From Streptomyces sulfonofaciens (lineage in GTDB: Bacteria; Actinomycetota; Actinomycetes; Streptomycetales; Streptomycetaceae), in NCBI RefSeq assembly GCF_014656295.1, contig NZ_BNCD01000006.1, forward strand, positions 186,001 through 250,000: 64,000 nucleotides of DNA. Direction: 5' to 3'. Shown in pieces: positions 25,880 to 34,597 of the stretch. Made by a program: the position numbers and the translations under genes. A model generated the notes under the pieces. That model saw only the letters and a list, made by a program, of their open reading frames with translations. It ran no database searches and was not told the origin of the DNA. The first letter of the stretch is position 1. The number at the start of each line of letters is the position of its first letter.

Positions 25880-26371
25880 CCGGCCGGCACGCTCCGCCGC
25901 GGCTCCGGGCACGGCACCACCCCGTGGCCGCCGCACCCGGCACGGCACCACTCCATCGCCGCCGCACGACCGGCCGCGCCGTTCCGGCTGCCGCCGCCGC
26001 ACCGGAAGCGTCCGGTCGGCGGCCCGGCACGGCGCGGCAGGCGTTCCACAGCCGGCGGTGGGGCGCCGACCAGGTGTCTCCATCGGCGCGGGCTCGATGA
26101 CGTGGAGCCTGCGCCGTGCCCCCGGCCGGACGCGCACGGACCCGCGTCCCGCAGCACCCGCAGGCGCACGGACCCGCGTCCCGCAGCACCCGCAGGCGCC
26201 TGGACGCGCTCGGGCGGCTCGGCCCGCACCCCTGCGCCGGTCCCCCGGGCGAAGAAGCCTCTGCCTCCAGCGAATCTGCTCCCGGCCAAGATCCCTGCCA
26301 CTTCCGCCCGGGCCCGCCGACAGTGGAGAACGACCGCGGCGACCGAAGCCGCGCACTGCCAAGGAGGCCCC
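25880..26371. other. Repeat-rich leader region upstream of clpP3
   Basis: A 32-bp unit beginning CGCACGGACCCGCGTCCCGC occurs twice in exact tandem at 26133-26196. A looser repeat of GGCACGGCACCAC/CGCCGCAC lies at 25910-25970. No gene is supported; the long frames through here come from base composition. The promoter of clpP3 should be in the last 150 bp. Confidence 0.5.
26260..26280. promoter_or_regulatory. TCTGCY half-sites, possible PopR binding
   Basis: TCTGCC (26260-26265) and TCTGCT (26275-26280) lie 92-112 bp before the clpP3 start; the second is followed by CCCGGC. From memory, PopR of S. lividans recognises TCTGCC-N3-GGCAGA upstream of clpP3. The match here is only partial, so this is tentative. 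Confidence 0.3.
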
Positions 26372-27058
26372 ATGCCGTCGTTCGGCACCCGCTGGGACCC
26401 GGTCCCGACGTCCGCGTCACGGCCGGTCGTGACGATGCCACGCGCGCAGGAGGACGACACCCCTCCCAGCCGCTTCGACGACCACCTCGCGGAGCTCCTG
26501 CTCGCGCAGCGCATCGTCTTCCTGGGGACCCAGGTCGACGAGGTGTCCGCGAACCGGATCTGCGCGCAGTTGCTGCTGCTCTCGGCGGAGGACCCGCGCA
26601 CCGACATCAGCCTGTTCATCAACAGCCCGGGCGGCTCGGTGACCGCGGGGCTCGCCATCTACGACACCATGCAGCTCATCCCGAACGACGTCTCGACGCT
26701 CGCCATGGGGTTCGCCGCGAGCATGGGCCAGTTCCTGCTCACCGTGGGAGCGGCGGGCAAGCGGTACGCGCTGCCGAACGCGCGGATCATGATGCACCAG
26801 CCGTCCGCCGGTATCGGCGGCACCACCGCGGACATCGCGATCCAGGCCGAGAACCTGGAGTTCACCAAGAAGACCATCGAGCGGCTGAACGCCCGGCACA
26901 CCGGCCAGAGCGAGGAGACCATCTCCCGCGACGGCGACCGTGACCGCTGGTTCACGGCCGAGCAGGCGAACGAGTACGGCATGGTGGACCGCGTCGTCGC
27001 CACGCTCGACGACGTACGGCCCGCCGGGATGCGCCGGCGGATCGGGCTGGGAGGCTGA
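26372..27058 (+). CDS. clpP3: ATP-dependent Clp protease proteolytic subunit ClpP3
   Basis: AAGGAGG at 26361-26367 fixes the start at ATG 26372; the protein has 228 residues. The serine protease triad is intact: Ser117 in GFAASMGQ, His142 in MMHQPSAG and Asp near 191 in [10 protein letters not shown]. The [17 protein letters not shown] segment is typical. The subunit forms a barrel peptidase fed by a Clp ATPase. The next gene, a second ClpP, starts 1 bp after its stop. The neighbouring popR-like gene supports assignment to the clpP3-clpP4 operon, which in Streptomyces is switched on when ClpP1/ClpP2 fail. Confidence 0.88.
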   Translation: MPSFGTRWDPVPTSASRPVVTMPRAQEDDTPPSRFDDHLAELLLAQRIVFLGTQVDEVSANRICAQLLLLSAEDPRTDISLFINSPGGSVTAGLAIYDTMQLIPNDVSTLAMGFAASMGQFLLTVGAAGKRYALPNARIMMHQPSAGIGGTTADIAIQAENLEFTKKTIERLNARHTGQSEETISRDGDRDRWFTAEQANEYGMVDRVVATLDDVRPAGMRRRIGLGG

Positions 27059-27059
27059 C

Positions 27060-27665
27060 ATGGGCCAGTACACGATTCCGAACGTGGTCGAGCGCACCCC
27101 GCACGGCGAGCGGTCCCACGACGTCTTCAGCAGGCTGCTGTCCGAACGGATAATCTTCCTCGGCACGGAGATCGACGACGGCGTCGCCAACGTGGTCATC
27201 GCCCAGCTCCTCCACCTGGAGTCGGACAACCCGGAGCGCGAGATCTCCCTCTACATCAACTCGCCCGGCGGCTCCTTCACGTCGCTCATGGCGATCTACG
27301 ACACGATGACGTTCGTCCGCGCCCCCATCTCGACCTTCTGCGTGGGCCAGGCGGCCTCCACCGCGGCCGTGCTGCTGGCGGGCGGGGACGCGGGACGGCG
27401 GTTCGTCCTCGAACACGCCCGGGTGCTGCTGGGCCAGCCCGCGAGCGGTGGGCGGCAGGGCGTGGTGTCGGACCTCAGTCTGCAGGCCAAGGAGATGCTC
27501 CGGATCCGCTCGCAGGTGGAGGAGGTGCTGGCGCACCACACCCGCCACGACATCGCGACACTGCGCACGGACATGGACCGCGACAAGGTCTTCACCGCAC
27601 ACGAGGCGGTGGCGTACGGGCTCGCGGACGAGGTGCTGAACCGGCGGGCACTCACGGCGGCGTGA
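27060..27665 (+). CDS. clpP4: ClpP4 subunit, catalytic histidine replaced
   Basis: The 201-residue protein starts at ATG 27060, one base after the clpP3 stop, so the two are co-translated. [20 protein letters not shown] and [15 protein letters not shown] (Ser100) are conserved. The segment that should hold the catalytic His (MxHQP) reads [10 protein letters not shown], with Gly125 in its place. The subunit is therefore probably not a self-sufficient protease, like ClpR-type subunits of cyanobacteria and plastids, and may act only in a mixed barrel with ClpP3. The C-terminal [21 protein letters not shown] region is normal. Confidence 0.88.
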   Translation: MGQYTIPNVVERTPHGERSHDVFSRLLSERIIFLGTEIDDGVANVVIAQLLHLESDNPEREISLYINSPGGSFTSLMAIYDTMTFVRAPISTFCVGQAASTAAVLLAGGDAGRRFVLEHARVLLGQPASGGRQGVVSDLSLQAKEMLRIRSQVEEVLAHHTRHDIATLRTDMDRDKVFTAHEAVAYGLADEVLNRRALTAA

Positions 27666-27760
27666 ACCGACGGGCGCTCACGGCGGCGTGAACCGGCAGG
27701 TCCCGGCGACCTGCCCACGCTGCTCCAGCTCCTGCCGCTCCAGCTCCCCTGCTCCTCCGG

Positions 27761-27800
27761 CTCCTCGGCTCCTCGGCTCCTCGGCTCCTCGGCTCCTCGG
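27761..27800 (+). repeat. Five exact copies of the octamer CTCCTCGG
   Basis: The array lies in the convergent gap between clpP4 and popR (27666-27926) and is followed by a CCCGCT hexamer run at about 27826-27860. Just after clpP4 a piece of its own 3' end (GAACCGRCGGGCGCTCACGGCGGCGT) is duplicated at 27664-27691. No gene is seen in the gap. Confidence 0.85.
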
Positions 27801-27926
27801 CTCCGATCCTGCTCCCTTTCCTGTTCCCGCTCCCGCTCCCGCTCCTGCTCCCGCTCCGCGCTCAGCCGGCGGTCGGCTGCCGGTCGGCTGCCGACCGCCG
27901 GACCACGGCCGCGCCGTGCCGCGCGC

Positions 27927-28469
27927 TCACGCCGCGATCGCGAGGCGCACCTCGCCACCGGGCCGCGGACCGGAGCCGGGGCGGGCCCGGGTGCCGAGGC
28001 GGGCCCGGGTGCCGAGGCGATGGCTCGACGCCGGCCGGGCGGCGGCCGCCGCGGCGGTGGGCGTGGTGTCGGTGCGCGCGGGGCGGCGCGGAGCCGGGCC
28101 GGCCAGCTCGCCCTGGACCAGGGCGAGCAGGTCGGCGAGACCGAGACCGAGCGCACGGGCGGCGGCCGCAAGCACCTCGGACGAGGCCTCCTTGCGGCCG
28201 CGCTCCAGCTCGGAGAGGTAGGGCATGGAGATCCGAGCCGCCTCGGCCACGTCCTTCAGCGTGCGCTCCTGAGCCAGGCGTTCGCGCCGCAGGACGCCTC
28301 CCACCACATTGCGCCACAGCGGTTCCCTCGGGGGCCAGCCGCCCGCCTCACCGGGCGCGGCGGACGGCGGCGCGGTGACCGGGCGGGCCGGTGCCGGGCG
28401 CACGGGGTGCGCCGCGGGTACCGGACGCAGCGGGATGACACGGGCTCGGTTCGGCGCGTCGCTACTCAC
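27927..28469 (-). CDS. popR: PopR-like regulator of clpP3-clpP4
   Basis: The 180-residue protein has a Pro/Ala-rich N-terminus (1-50) and a Xre-type helix-turn-helix (VLRRERLAQERTLKDVAEAARISMPYLSELERGRKEASSE). After a long basic low-complexity stretch it ends RLAIAA. In S. lividans, PopR activates clpP3-clpP4 and is degraded through its C-terminal alanines by ClpP1/ClpP2; the Ala-Ala end here fits that. The paralogue ClgR has the same HTH and tail, but the position beside clpP3-clpP4 favours popR. It is convergent with the clp operon. Confidence 0.75.
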   Translation of the reverse strand: MSSDAPNRARVIPLRPVPAAHPVRPAPARPVTAPPSAAPGEAGGWPPREPLWRNVVGGVLRRERLAQERTLKDVAEAARISMPYLSELERGRKEASSEVLAAAARALGLGLADLLALVQGELAGPAPRRPARTDTTPTAAAAAARPASSHRLGTRARLGTRARPGSGPRPGGEVRLAIAA

Positions 28470-28863
28470 CCTCCCAGATTAGGAGCGTTGCGCCGGGCCG
28501 GCAGCGGGGCTGCGTTCCGCCGCCCGCGAAATCCGGTCCCCGGCCGCGGAGTCGGCTCCGGGACGGACCGCCGGGACCCAACGGACCACCGGGACGGGCC
28601 ACCGGGGCGGGCCGGGCCACCGGAACGGACCACCCGCGTCCGGCGCACCCGCCGGGAAGCCGCCTCGCACACCCGCCGGGAAGCCGCCTCGCACACCCGG
28701 TCGCAGGGCGCGCCGGGGACACCCCGTCAGGAAGCCGCGCCCCTCCCCGTAACGCCGCGCGCCCACCCCGTCAGGAGGCCGGCGCGCGCATCCGTGCCGC
28801 CGTGGCGGACGGGTCGTGGTGGGACGGCACTCCGTCGACGACGATCCCGTCACCATCCCATTG
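28470..28863. other. GC-rich gap with a 24-bp tandem duplication
   Basis: A 24-bp unit (ACCCGCCGGGAAGCCGCCTC plus GCAC) is present twice at 28647-28694. The rest is CGG/ACC-rich sequence with no frame of convincing codon use. It contains the popR promoter side on the left and ends at the tetR operator. Confidence 0.5.
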
Positions 28864-28890
28864 ACGGAGTGAGTACTCACTCCGTATGGT
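28861..28890 (+). promoter_or_regulatory. TetR operator overlapping a promoter
   Basis: A 22-bp perfect palindrome (half-site ACGGAGTGAGT) occupies 28864-28885. TTGACG at 28861-28866 and TATGGT at 28885-28890, 18 bp apart, look like -35 and -10 boxes with the palindrome exactly between them. Transcription would begin close to ATG 28898, so the tetR mRNA may be leaderless and self-repressed. Confidence 0.65.
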
Positions 28891-28897
28891 CCCCGCT

Positions 28898-29632
28898 ATG
28901 CCTTCCTCCCCCGGTGCCGCCACAGGCACCCACACGTCCTCCCCCGCCCCGCGCCGCCGGGCGCCCGGCATGAGCGTCGAGGAGCGCCGGGCGATGATCG
29001 TCGCGGTGGCCCTGCCGCTGATCGCCGAGCACGGCACGGCCGTCACGACCAGCCGGATCGCCCGCGCCGCGGGTATCGGCGAGGCCACTGTCTTCCGCGC
29101 CTTCAAGGACAAGGACGAACTGCTCGACGCCTGCGTGGCGGAGGCCGTCAGCCCCGGCCACGTACTGCGCGAGCTGGCCTGCATCGAACTGGAGGAGCCG
29201 CTGGCGGCCCGTCTGGTGCAGGCCGCCGAGGCGATGCGCGCCCACCTGGACCGGATGGGCTCCGTGCTGGGCTCGCTGCACGCCTCGGGCCGCAGGCGCG
29301 GGCGGACCCCGGACGGGCCACCCGCCGAGGACGGCCGCGCGGCGTCGATGCGCGCGTTGCGCGAGGCGGTGGCCGAACTGCTCGAACCGGACCGCGCGGC
29401 CCTGCGGATCGGCCCGGAGAGGCTGGCCGCGATGTTCCTCGGCATGGTCCTCATGCACCTGCGCGAGACCGCGGGTGACGCGGTGCGGGATCCCGCGGAG
29501 TTGGTGGACGTCCTGCTGTACGGGGCGCTGGAGCGCACCGGGGCCGGCGGGGGCGCCCCCGCCGGGGGCTCGGGGGGCGGCGGCCGGGACGCGGCGGGCG
29601 GCGGCGGGCGCGCGGCGGGCGGCGGCGCGTGA
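28898..29632 (+). CDS. TetR-family transcriptional regulator
   Basis: The helix-turn-helix is SVEERRAMIVAVALPLIAEHG...TTSRIARAAGIGEATVFRAFKDKDEL, followed by a helical ligand-binding half. The C-terminal ~30 residues are a Gly/Ala-rich low-complexity tail. I prefer ATG 28898 (MPSSPGAATGT) over ATG 28886, because the apparent -10 box overlaps 28886 and would yield a leaderless message at 28898. The stop overlaps the GTG of the glyoxalase-fold gene, so both are cotranslated. The palindrome directly upstream implies autorepression, with the VOC protein gene as co-regulated target. Confidence 0.85.
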   Translation: MPSSPGAATGTHTSSPAPRRRAPGMSVEERRAMIVAVALPLIAEHGTAVTTSRIARAAGIGEATVFRAFKDKDELLDACVAEAVSPGHVLRELACIELEEPLAARLVQAAEAMRAHLDRMGSVLGSLHASGRRRGRTPDGPPAEDGRAASMRALREAVAELLEPDRAALRIGPERLAAMFLGMVLMHLRETAGDAVRDPAELVDVLLYGALERTGAGGGAPAGGSGGGGRDAAGGGGRAAGGGA

Positions 29633-30003
29633 CCGTCACCCTGAACCACACGATCGTGCCGGCCGCCGACCACCGGGCCGCCGCCGCGTTCTTCGCGTAC
29701 GTCATGGGCCTTGAGGCACTGCCGCCGGCCGGCCGGCATGGGCACTTCGCGCCGGTCAGGGTCAATGACGCCCTCACGCTGGACTTCATGTCCGTCGAGC
29801 GGCCCGAGGGCCACCACCTGGCCTTCGACGTGGACCCGGAGGAGTTCGACGCGATCCTGGCCCGGCTGACGGCCCGCGGCATCCCGTACGGCAACGATCC
29901 GGCGCAGCCGGACAACGGCCGTGTCGACCATCCGCTCCGCGCACGGGGCCTGTTCTTCGTCGACGAGGCACGCAACCTCTACGAGGTGATGTCTCCGCGG
30001 TGA
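29629..30003 (+). CDS. VOC (glyoxalase/bleomycin-resistance fold) protein
   Basis: GTG 29629 overlaps the tetR stop (GTGA), giving 124 residues. The sequence has the VOC pattern: LNHTIVPAADHRAAAAFFAYVMGLE, LTLDFMSVERPEGHHLAFDVD, and a C-terminal GLFFVDEARNLYEVMSP with the metal-ligand-type Glu. The family includes dioxygenases, glyoxalases and drug-binding proteins; the ligand is unknown. Co-transcription with a TetR regulator suggests response to a small toxic or signalling compound. Confidence 0.82.
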   Translation: MTVTLNHTIVPAADHRAAAAFFAYVMGLEALPPAGRHGHFAPVRVNDALTLDFMSVERPEGHHLAFDVDPEEFDAILARLTARGIPYGNDPAQPDNGRVDHPLRARGLFFVDEARNLYEVMSPR

Positions 30004-30056
30004 CGGAGGCGGCGGCCGCGGCCTGCCGTACGGACGCCCGGACACCGTACATACGG

Positions 30057-30093
30057 AAGGTGCCGTGTCCGGGAGTCCCGGACACGGCACCTT
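30057..30093. terminator. Bidirectional terminator hairpin
   Basis: A perfect 17-bp stem (AAGGTGCCGTGTCCGGG at 30057-30073, complement at 30077-30093) with a 3-nt loop AGT lies between two convergent genes. It ends in AAGG/CCTT, so it may work in both directions. Confidence 0.9.
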
Positions 30094-30127
30094 CGCCGCC
30101 TGGACGTCAGGCGCCGGCCGCCACGCG

Positions 30128-31384
30128 TCAGACCGCGGAGCCCGCCTGCCACTGGGACCAGTCGAGGTTCCAGCCGTTGAGACCGTTGTCGGGCTGGATG
30201 GTCTTGTCCCCGGTGTTCGCGACGACGACCACGTCACCGATCAGCGAGTGGTTGTAGAACCAGGACGCCGGGGTGTTCGGGTCGTTCGCACCCTTCTTGT
30301 CCTGGAGGCCCACACAGCCGTGGCTGGTGTTGACGCTGCCGAAGACGGACGGGGAGCCCCAGTAGTTGCCGTGGATGAAGGTGCCGGAGCTGGACAGGCG
30401 CATGGCGTGCGGCACGTCCTTGATGTCGTACTCGCCCTTGCCGTCGTCGTCGGTGAAGCCGACCGTGGCGCCGTTCATCCGGGTCTCCTTGAACTTCTCG
30501 GAGATCACCATCTGACCCTGGTACGTCTTGTGCTCGGGCGCACCCGCGGAGATCGGGATGGTCTTGATGACCTTGCCGTCCTGGGTGACCTTCATCGTCT
30601 TCGACTTGGCGTCGACGAACGAGACCTGGTTGCGGCCGATGTGGAACTGGACCGTCTTCTGCTGCACCCCGTAGACCCCCTGGGCGCCCTGCACGCCGTC
30701 CAGGGCGAGCTTGAGGGTGACCGTGGAGCCCGCCTGCCAGTACTTCTCGGGGCGGAAGTCGAGACGGTTGGCGCCGAACCAGTGGCCGACCACCTGCTGG
30801 CCGCTGCTGGAGGAGACGGTGATCCCCTTCTGCACCGCCGCCTTGTCGGTGATCGCCTTGTCGAAGTTGATCGACACCGGCATGCCGACACCGACGGTGG
30901 AGCCGGCCTCGGGCGTGAAGTTGCCGATGAAGCTGTTGGCCGGGGAGACGGTGGTGAACGACGCGTTCTCGTGGGCGGCGCGGCCCTCCGTGTCCTGGGC
31001 GGTGGCCGCGACCTTGTAGGTGGTCGCCCGCTCCAACTGCACGCTCGGCTTCCAGGTGGTCTTGTCGGGCGATATCTGCCCGGCGACCTCGGTGCCGTCC
31101 GCGGTCCTCATCGAGACGCTGCTGAGCGTGCCCTTCTTGACCGTGACCTGCGCGGCGTTGTTGATACTGGCGTTGTTCGAGCCGTCTTTCGGGGAAATAG
31201 TGATCTGGGCCTGCGACGCCTTCTTGGCGGCCGCCTCGTCGACCTGCGCCTGCGACTTCCCGCCGCCGTCGCCCGTGGCCCCTTGGCCGTCACTCTTCGA
31301 GTCATTGCAGGCGGAGAGCACCAGCACCCCTCCGAGCAACGCGGACACCGCCATTATGCGCCTGCGCCGCTTGCTGTCCGTCAT
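30128..31384 (-). CDS. L,D-transpeptidase lipoprotein (Ig-like and YkuD domains)
   Basis: I place the start at ATG 31384 (MTDSKRRRRIM) with GGAG 8 bases upstream, giving 418 residues. A signal peptide ends in the lipobox LSAC (Cys26). Two immunoglobulin-like domains (about 60-260) precede the YkuD catalytic domain, with IHGNYW and SHGCVGL containing the active-site His and Cys. This is the LdtMt2-type layout of actinobacteria. The enzyme forms 3-3 cross-links in peptidoglycan on the outside of the membrane. It is transcribed toward the strong hairpin at 30057-30093. Confidence 0.92.
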   Translation of the reverse strand: MTDSKRRRRIMAVSALLGGVLVLSACNDSKSDGQGATGDGGGKSQAQVDEAAAKKASQAQITISPKDGSNNASINNAAQVTVKKGTLSSVSMRTADGTEVAGQISPDKTTWKPSVQLERATTYKVAATAQDTEGRAAHENASFTTVSPANSFIGNFTPEAGSTVGVGMPVSINFDKAITDKAAVQKGITVSSSSGQQVVGHWFGANRLDFRPEKYWQAGSTVTLKLALDGVQGAQGVYGVQQKTVQFHIGRNQVSFVDAKSKTMKVTQDGKVIKTIPISAGAPEHKTYQGQMVISEKFKETRMNGATVGFTDDDGKGEYDIKDVPHAMRLSSSGTFIHGNYWGSPSVFGSVNTSHGCVGLQDKKGANDPNTPASWFYNHSLIGDVVVVANTGDKTIQPDNGLNGWNLDWSQWQAGSAV

Positions 31385-31673
31385 CACACGCATCTCCATC
31401 GTCGCCGAATCCCGAAAGAAGCAAGACGTCCCCGTAACCGTCAACAACGCCCCGTCTGCTTCATCCCGTTCCACTTCCGGCAGATATGTGGCACGCACCA
31501 CTCATGTGGCGCGCTCGTTGCAGCCGTGCCTGGGGAGACGACGGAAACCGGGGAGGCGGTTGCGGTCCGGACGGTATCCCGCGCGGCACCGGCACCGGGG
31601 GACCCGCCGGAGCGTGGTCGCAGGGCCGGATGCCGCGGTGCTCCCGCGGCCGTCCCGAGGCCGCCCGAGCCCG

Positions 31674-32078
31674 CTAGTCCTCTTCGGTCTCGCCGTCTTC
31701 GCCGCCATCATCCACGCCCAGGTGCCAGTCAGGCGAATCCGGATCGTAGTCGATCTCCTCACTGCTCCACGAGGCCTGCGCGAGGTCCACCCCGGGAACG
31801 CCGATGACCAGGTCGAACGGATCGACGAGATACGCCAGCGCCTCCGCCTCGTCCTGCTGCACGGCGGTGATCGCGTGGATGCGCTCCTCGGTTGACATGC
31901 CGTGCGTGTCCACCGCGAGGCCGCCCTCGGACGGAGTCGGGCCGCCGTGGGAGCCGGAGGCCGCGGCATCCTCCTCGATGCGCTGCAGGGCCGCGCCGGT
32001 GAGGGCGACGGAGTCCTCGATCGCGACCACCAGATCAACCCGCAGCCGGACAAAGCGTGATGTCTCAGTAGTGCCCAT
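31674..32078 (-). CDS. Conserved hypothetical acidic protein
   Basis: ATG 32078 (MGTTETSRFVRLRVDLVVAIED) gives 134 residues; an extended reading begins further upstream without a ribosome site. The protein is soluble and strongly acidic at the C-terminus (DGGEDGETEED). A central STEERIHAITAVQQDEAEALAYLVDPFDLVIGVPG segment looks helical. I do not know the family. It is divergent from the sortase-substrate gene at 32189, with 110 bp between starts. Confidence 0.7.
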   Translation of the reverse strand: MGTTETSRFVRLRVDLVVAIEDSVALTGAALQRIEEDAAASGSHGGPTPSEGGLAVDTHGMSTEERIHAITAVQQDEAEALAYLVDPFDLVIGVPGVDLAQASWSSEEIDYDPDSPDWHLGVDDGGEDGETEED

Positions 32079-32188
32079 AGGACGGAGGGTACGACTCGAT
32101 CCCCCCGTGGCTTTCCTGCGACCCGCCCCTTTCATTAGCATCGGTCAGCACGGTCAATTCGCCAGCACCACAAGGGGATCGATATTCC

Positions 32189-32590
32189 GTGTCAGCCGCC
32201 CGCCGTTCCTTGTTGACCGCCACCGCCGCCGCGGTCGTGCTGGGCGCCCTGTGGTTCGTCCCCACCGCGCACGCCACCGCGGGCGCCCTCGCCCCCGCGG
32301 CCGGCGCCCCGCACGCGGCCCCGGCCACCCTGGCCACCTCGCCGCGGTCGGCGTCCACCGGATCCGCGGGAGCCGCCGGATCCGCGGGGGCCGCCGGGGC
32401 CACAGGCTCGAAGGACACCGGCCGCCTGGCCGACACCGGCGGCGTGAGCACCACTCCGTACCTGGTCGGCGGCACCCTCTTCCTCGGCCTGGGCGCCGGT
32501 TTCGTCGCGTACTCGGTGCGCAGGGACCGCCTGGAGTGGGACGGGGAACCCGGCCTCTCCGGGGGCGGGGCGAGCCCGTCCGGAGCCTGA
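32189..32590 (+). CDS. Small secreted protein with LAXTG sortase signal
   Basis: GTG 32189 opens a 133-residue protein. It has an N-terminal signal peptide (RRSLLTATAAAVVLGALWFVPTAHA), an Ala/Gly/Ser-rich middle with SAGAAGSAGAAGA repeats, and a C-terminal sorting signal: LADTGG, hydrophobic helix (YLVGGTLFLGLGAGFVAYSV) and basic RRDRLEW. LAxTG is the class E sortase motif used for long chaplins in Streptomyces. The protein should be covalently fixed to peptidoglycan. GGGGATCG upstream is a weak ribosome site. Confidence 0.8.
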   Translation: MSAARRSLLTATAAAVVLGALWFVPTAHATAGALAPAAGAPHAAPATLATSPRSASTGSAGAAGSAGAAGATGSKDTGRLADTGGVSTTPYLVGGTLFLGLGAGFVAYSVRRDRLEWDGEPGLSGGGASPSGA

Positions 32591-32619
32591 CGGCGGCCGG
32601 GCGCCGCAGGGCGACACGG

Positions 32620-34164
32620 CTAGGCCAGCGGCCCCGTCACCGTCTCGACCGCCGCCACGAGCCGGCCCGTACGGACGAACTCCTCCGCCGCCCCCAGATC
32701 CGGCGCGAGGTAGCGGTCGGGCCCGGGCCCCTCGACACCCGCCGGCCGCACCGCCGCCAGCACCGCCCTGGTCGCCGGAGCGGGCGTGAGTCCCTTGCGC
32801 AGCTCTATCGCCCGGGTCGCCGCGTACAGCTCGACGGCCAGCACCCGGGTGAGGTTCGCCACCGTCGTCCGCAGCTTGCGCGCCGCCGACCAGCCCATCG
32901 AGACGTGGTCCTCCTGGAGGGCGGAGGACGGGATGGAGTCGACCGAGGCGGGCACGGCCAGCCGCTTCATCTCGCTGACCAGCGCGGCCTGGGTGTACTG
33001 GGCGATCATCAGCCCGGAGTCCACTCCCGGGTCGTCGGCCAGGAACGCGGGCAGGCCGTGCGAGCGGTTCTTGTCGAGCAGCCGGTCGGTGCGGCGCTCG
33101 GCGATCGAGGCGAGGTCGGCGGCGGCGATGGCGAGGAAGTCGAGGACGTACCCGACGGGCGCGCCGTGGAAGTTCCCGTTGGACTCCACCCGGCCGCCGC
33201 CGAGCACCACCGGATTGTCCACGGCCGAGGCCAGCTCGCGCGCGGCGACCAGCCGGGCGTGCGCGAGGGTGTCCCGCCCGGCGCCCGCCACCTGCGGCGC
33301 GCAGCGCACCGAGTACGCGTCCTGCACACGGGGGGCGTCGCCGATGTGGTGGCCGGTGAGTCCCGAACCGGTGAGCACGGCGAGCATGTTGGCGGCGGAC
33401 GCGCCCTGTCCCGGGTGCGGGCGGATGGCGTGCAGCTCGGGCGCCAGGACCTTCTCGGTGCCGAGCAGTGCCTCCAGGCTGAGGGCGGCGGTGATGTCGG
33501 CGGACTTGTAGAGGGTCTCCAGGTCGTCGATGGCCATGAGCAGCATGCCGAGCATGCCGTCCGTGCCGTTCAGCAGCGCCAGGCCCTCCTTCTCGCGCAG
33601 CTCGACGGGGGTGATGCCGTGCTCGGCGAGCAGTTCCGCCGCGGGCCGCACCGTGCCGTCGGGACCCTCCGCCTCGCCCTCTCCCATCAGGGTCAGGGCG
33701 CAGTGGCTGAGTGGCGCGAGGTCGCCGGAGCAGCCGAGTGAGCCGTACTCGTGCACGATCGGGGTGATGCCGGCGTTGAGCACGTCGGCCATGGCCTGGG
33801 CGACCTCGGGGCGTACGCCGGTGTGGCCGGAGCAGACCGTCTTCAGGCGGAGGAACATCAGCGCCCTGACCACCTCGCGCTCGACGCGCGGGCCCATGCC
33901 CGCGGCGTGCGAGCGGACGATGTTGCGCTGCAGCACGGCGCGCAGCCCGGGGCCGATGTGGCGGGTGGCCAGCGCACCGAAGCCGGTCGACACCCCGTAG
34001 ACCGGCTCCGGCTTGGCGGCGAGTGCGTCGATGACCTCGCGGGCGCCGGTCAGGGCGGTGATCGCCGCGGCCGACAGCTCCGTCCTGGCGCCGCCCCGGG
34101 CGACGGCCAGCACGTCCTCGGCACGGGTCCCGGTCGGCTCCACCACCACGGTATGCATAGTCAT
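32620..34164 (-). CDS. hutH: Histidine ammonia-lyase
   Basis: The protein has about 514 residues from ATG 34164 (MTMHTVVVEPTG); ATG 34158 is an alternative, and neither has a good ribosome site. Family motifs include VYGVSTGFGALA, GSLGCSGDLAPLSHCALTLMGEG, EGLALLNGTDGMLGM and QDAYSVRCAPQVAGAGRDTL. The MIO cofactor would arise from the Cys-Ser-Gly in GCSGDL, where most families show Ala-Ser-Gly. The enzyme deaminates histidine to urocanate in the cytoplasm. Other hut genes are not adjacent, as in other Streptomyces. Confidence 0.95.
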   Translation of the reverse strand: MTMHTVVVEPTGTRAEDVLAVARGGARTELSAAAITALTGAREVIDALAAKPEPVYGVSTGFGALATRHIGPGLRAVLQRNIVRSHAAGMGPRVEREVVRALMFLRLKTVCSGHTGVRPEVAQAMADVLNAGITPIVHEYGSLGCSGDLAPLSHCALTLMGEGEAEGPDGTVRPAAELLAEHGITPVELREKEGLALLNGTDGMLGMLLMAIDDLETLYKSADITAALSLEALLGTEKVLAPELHAIRPHPGQGASAANMLAVLTGSGLTGHHIGDAPRVQDAYSVRCAPQVAGAGRDTLAHARLVAARELASAVDNPVVLGGGRVESNGNFHGAPVGYVLDFLAIAAADLASIAERRTDRLLDKNRSHGLPAFLADDPGVDSGLMIAQYTQAALVSEMKRLAVPASVDSIPSSALQEDHVSMGWSAARKLRTTVANLTRVLAVELYAATRAIELRKGLTPAPATRAVLAAVRPAGVEGPGPDRYLAPDLGAAEEFVRTGRLVAAVETVTGPLA

Positions 34165-34597
34165 ATTCAGGAGACTACGCACTGAATCAACGGCTGTCAC
34201 GAGCGGCGGCCGGCGCGGATCCCGGCACCGCCGCGCCGCACTTCCCGCCGCGCGGGGCGGCGGGGCGGACAGCGGGACGCCCCGCCCCTGGTGGGGGAGC
34301 CCGCCGGGCGGGGAGACCCGCCGGAGCGCGGCGGAGACCCGCCGGGCGTGGAAACCGCCGGGCACGGAGACCCGCCAGGGCGGTGGAACCGCCGCGCGGC
34401 CACGCGCGAGCCCGGCCCGTCCGGCCTGTTTGGCCTGTTTGGCCTGTCCGGCCCGTCGGACTGCCTAATCCCTCCGGCCTGTCCGGCTGCCCGATCCCTG
34501 GCCCGACCGGCCTGCCCAATCCCCCGGCCCGACCGGCCCGCCCGACTCGACCGGCCTGCCCGACCCGACCGGCCTGCCCGGCCCGTCCGGCCTCCGC
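34165..34597. other. Repetitive gap between hutH and the diguanylate cyclase gene
   Basis: From about 34280 the sequence repeats short GGAGACCCGCCGG-like blocks, then at 34420-34600 GCCTGTTTG and GACCGGCCTGCCC units in loose tandem. Long frames through it read as Pro/Arg/Ala strings and are not genes. The hutH promoter should lie at the left edge. Confidence 0.5.
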
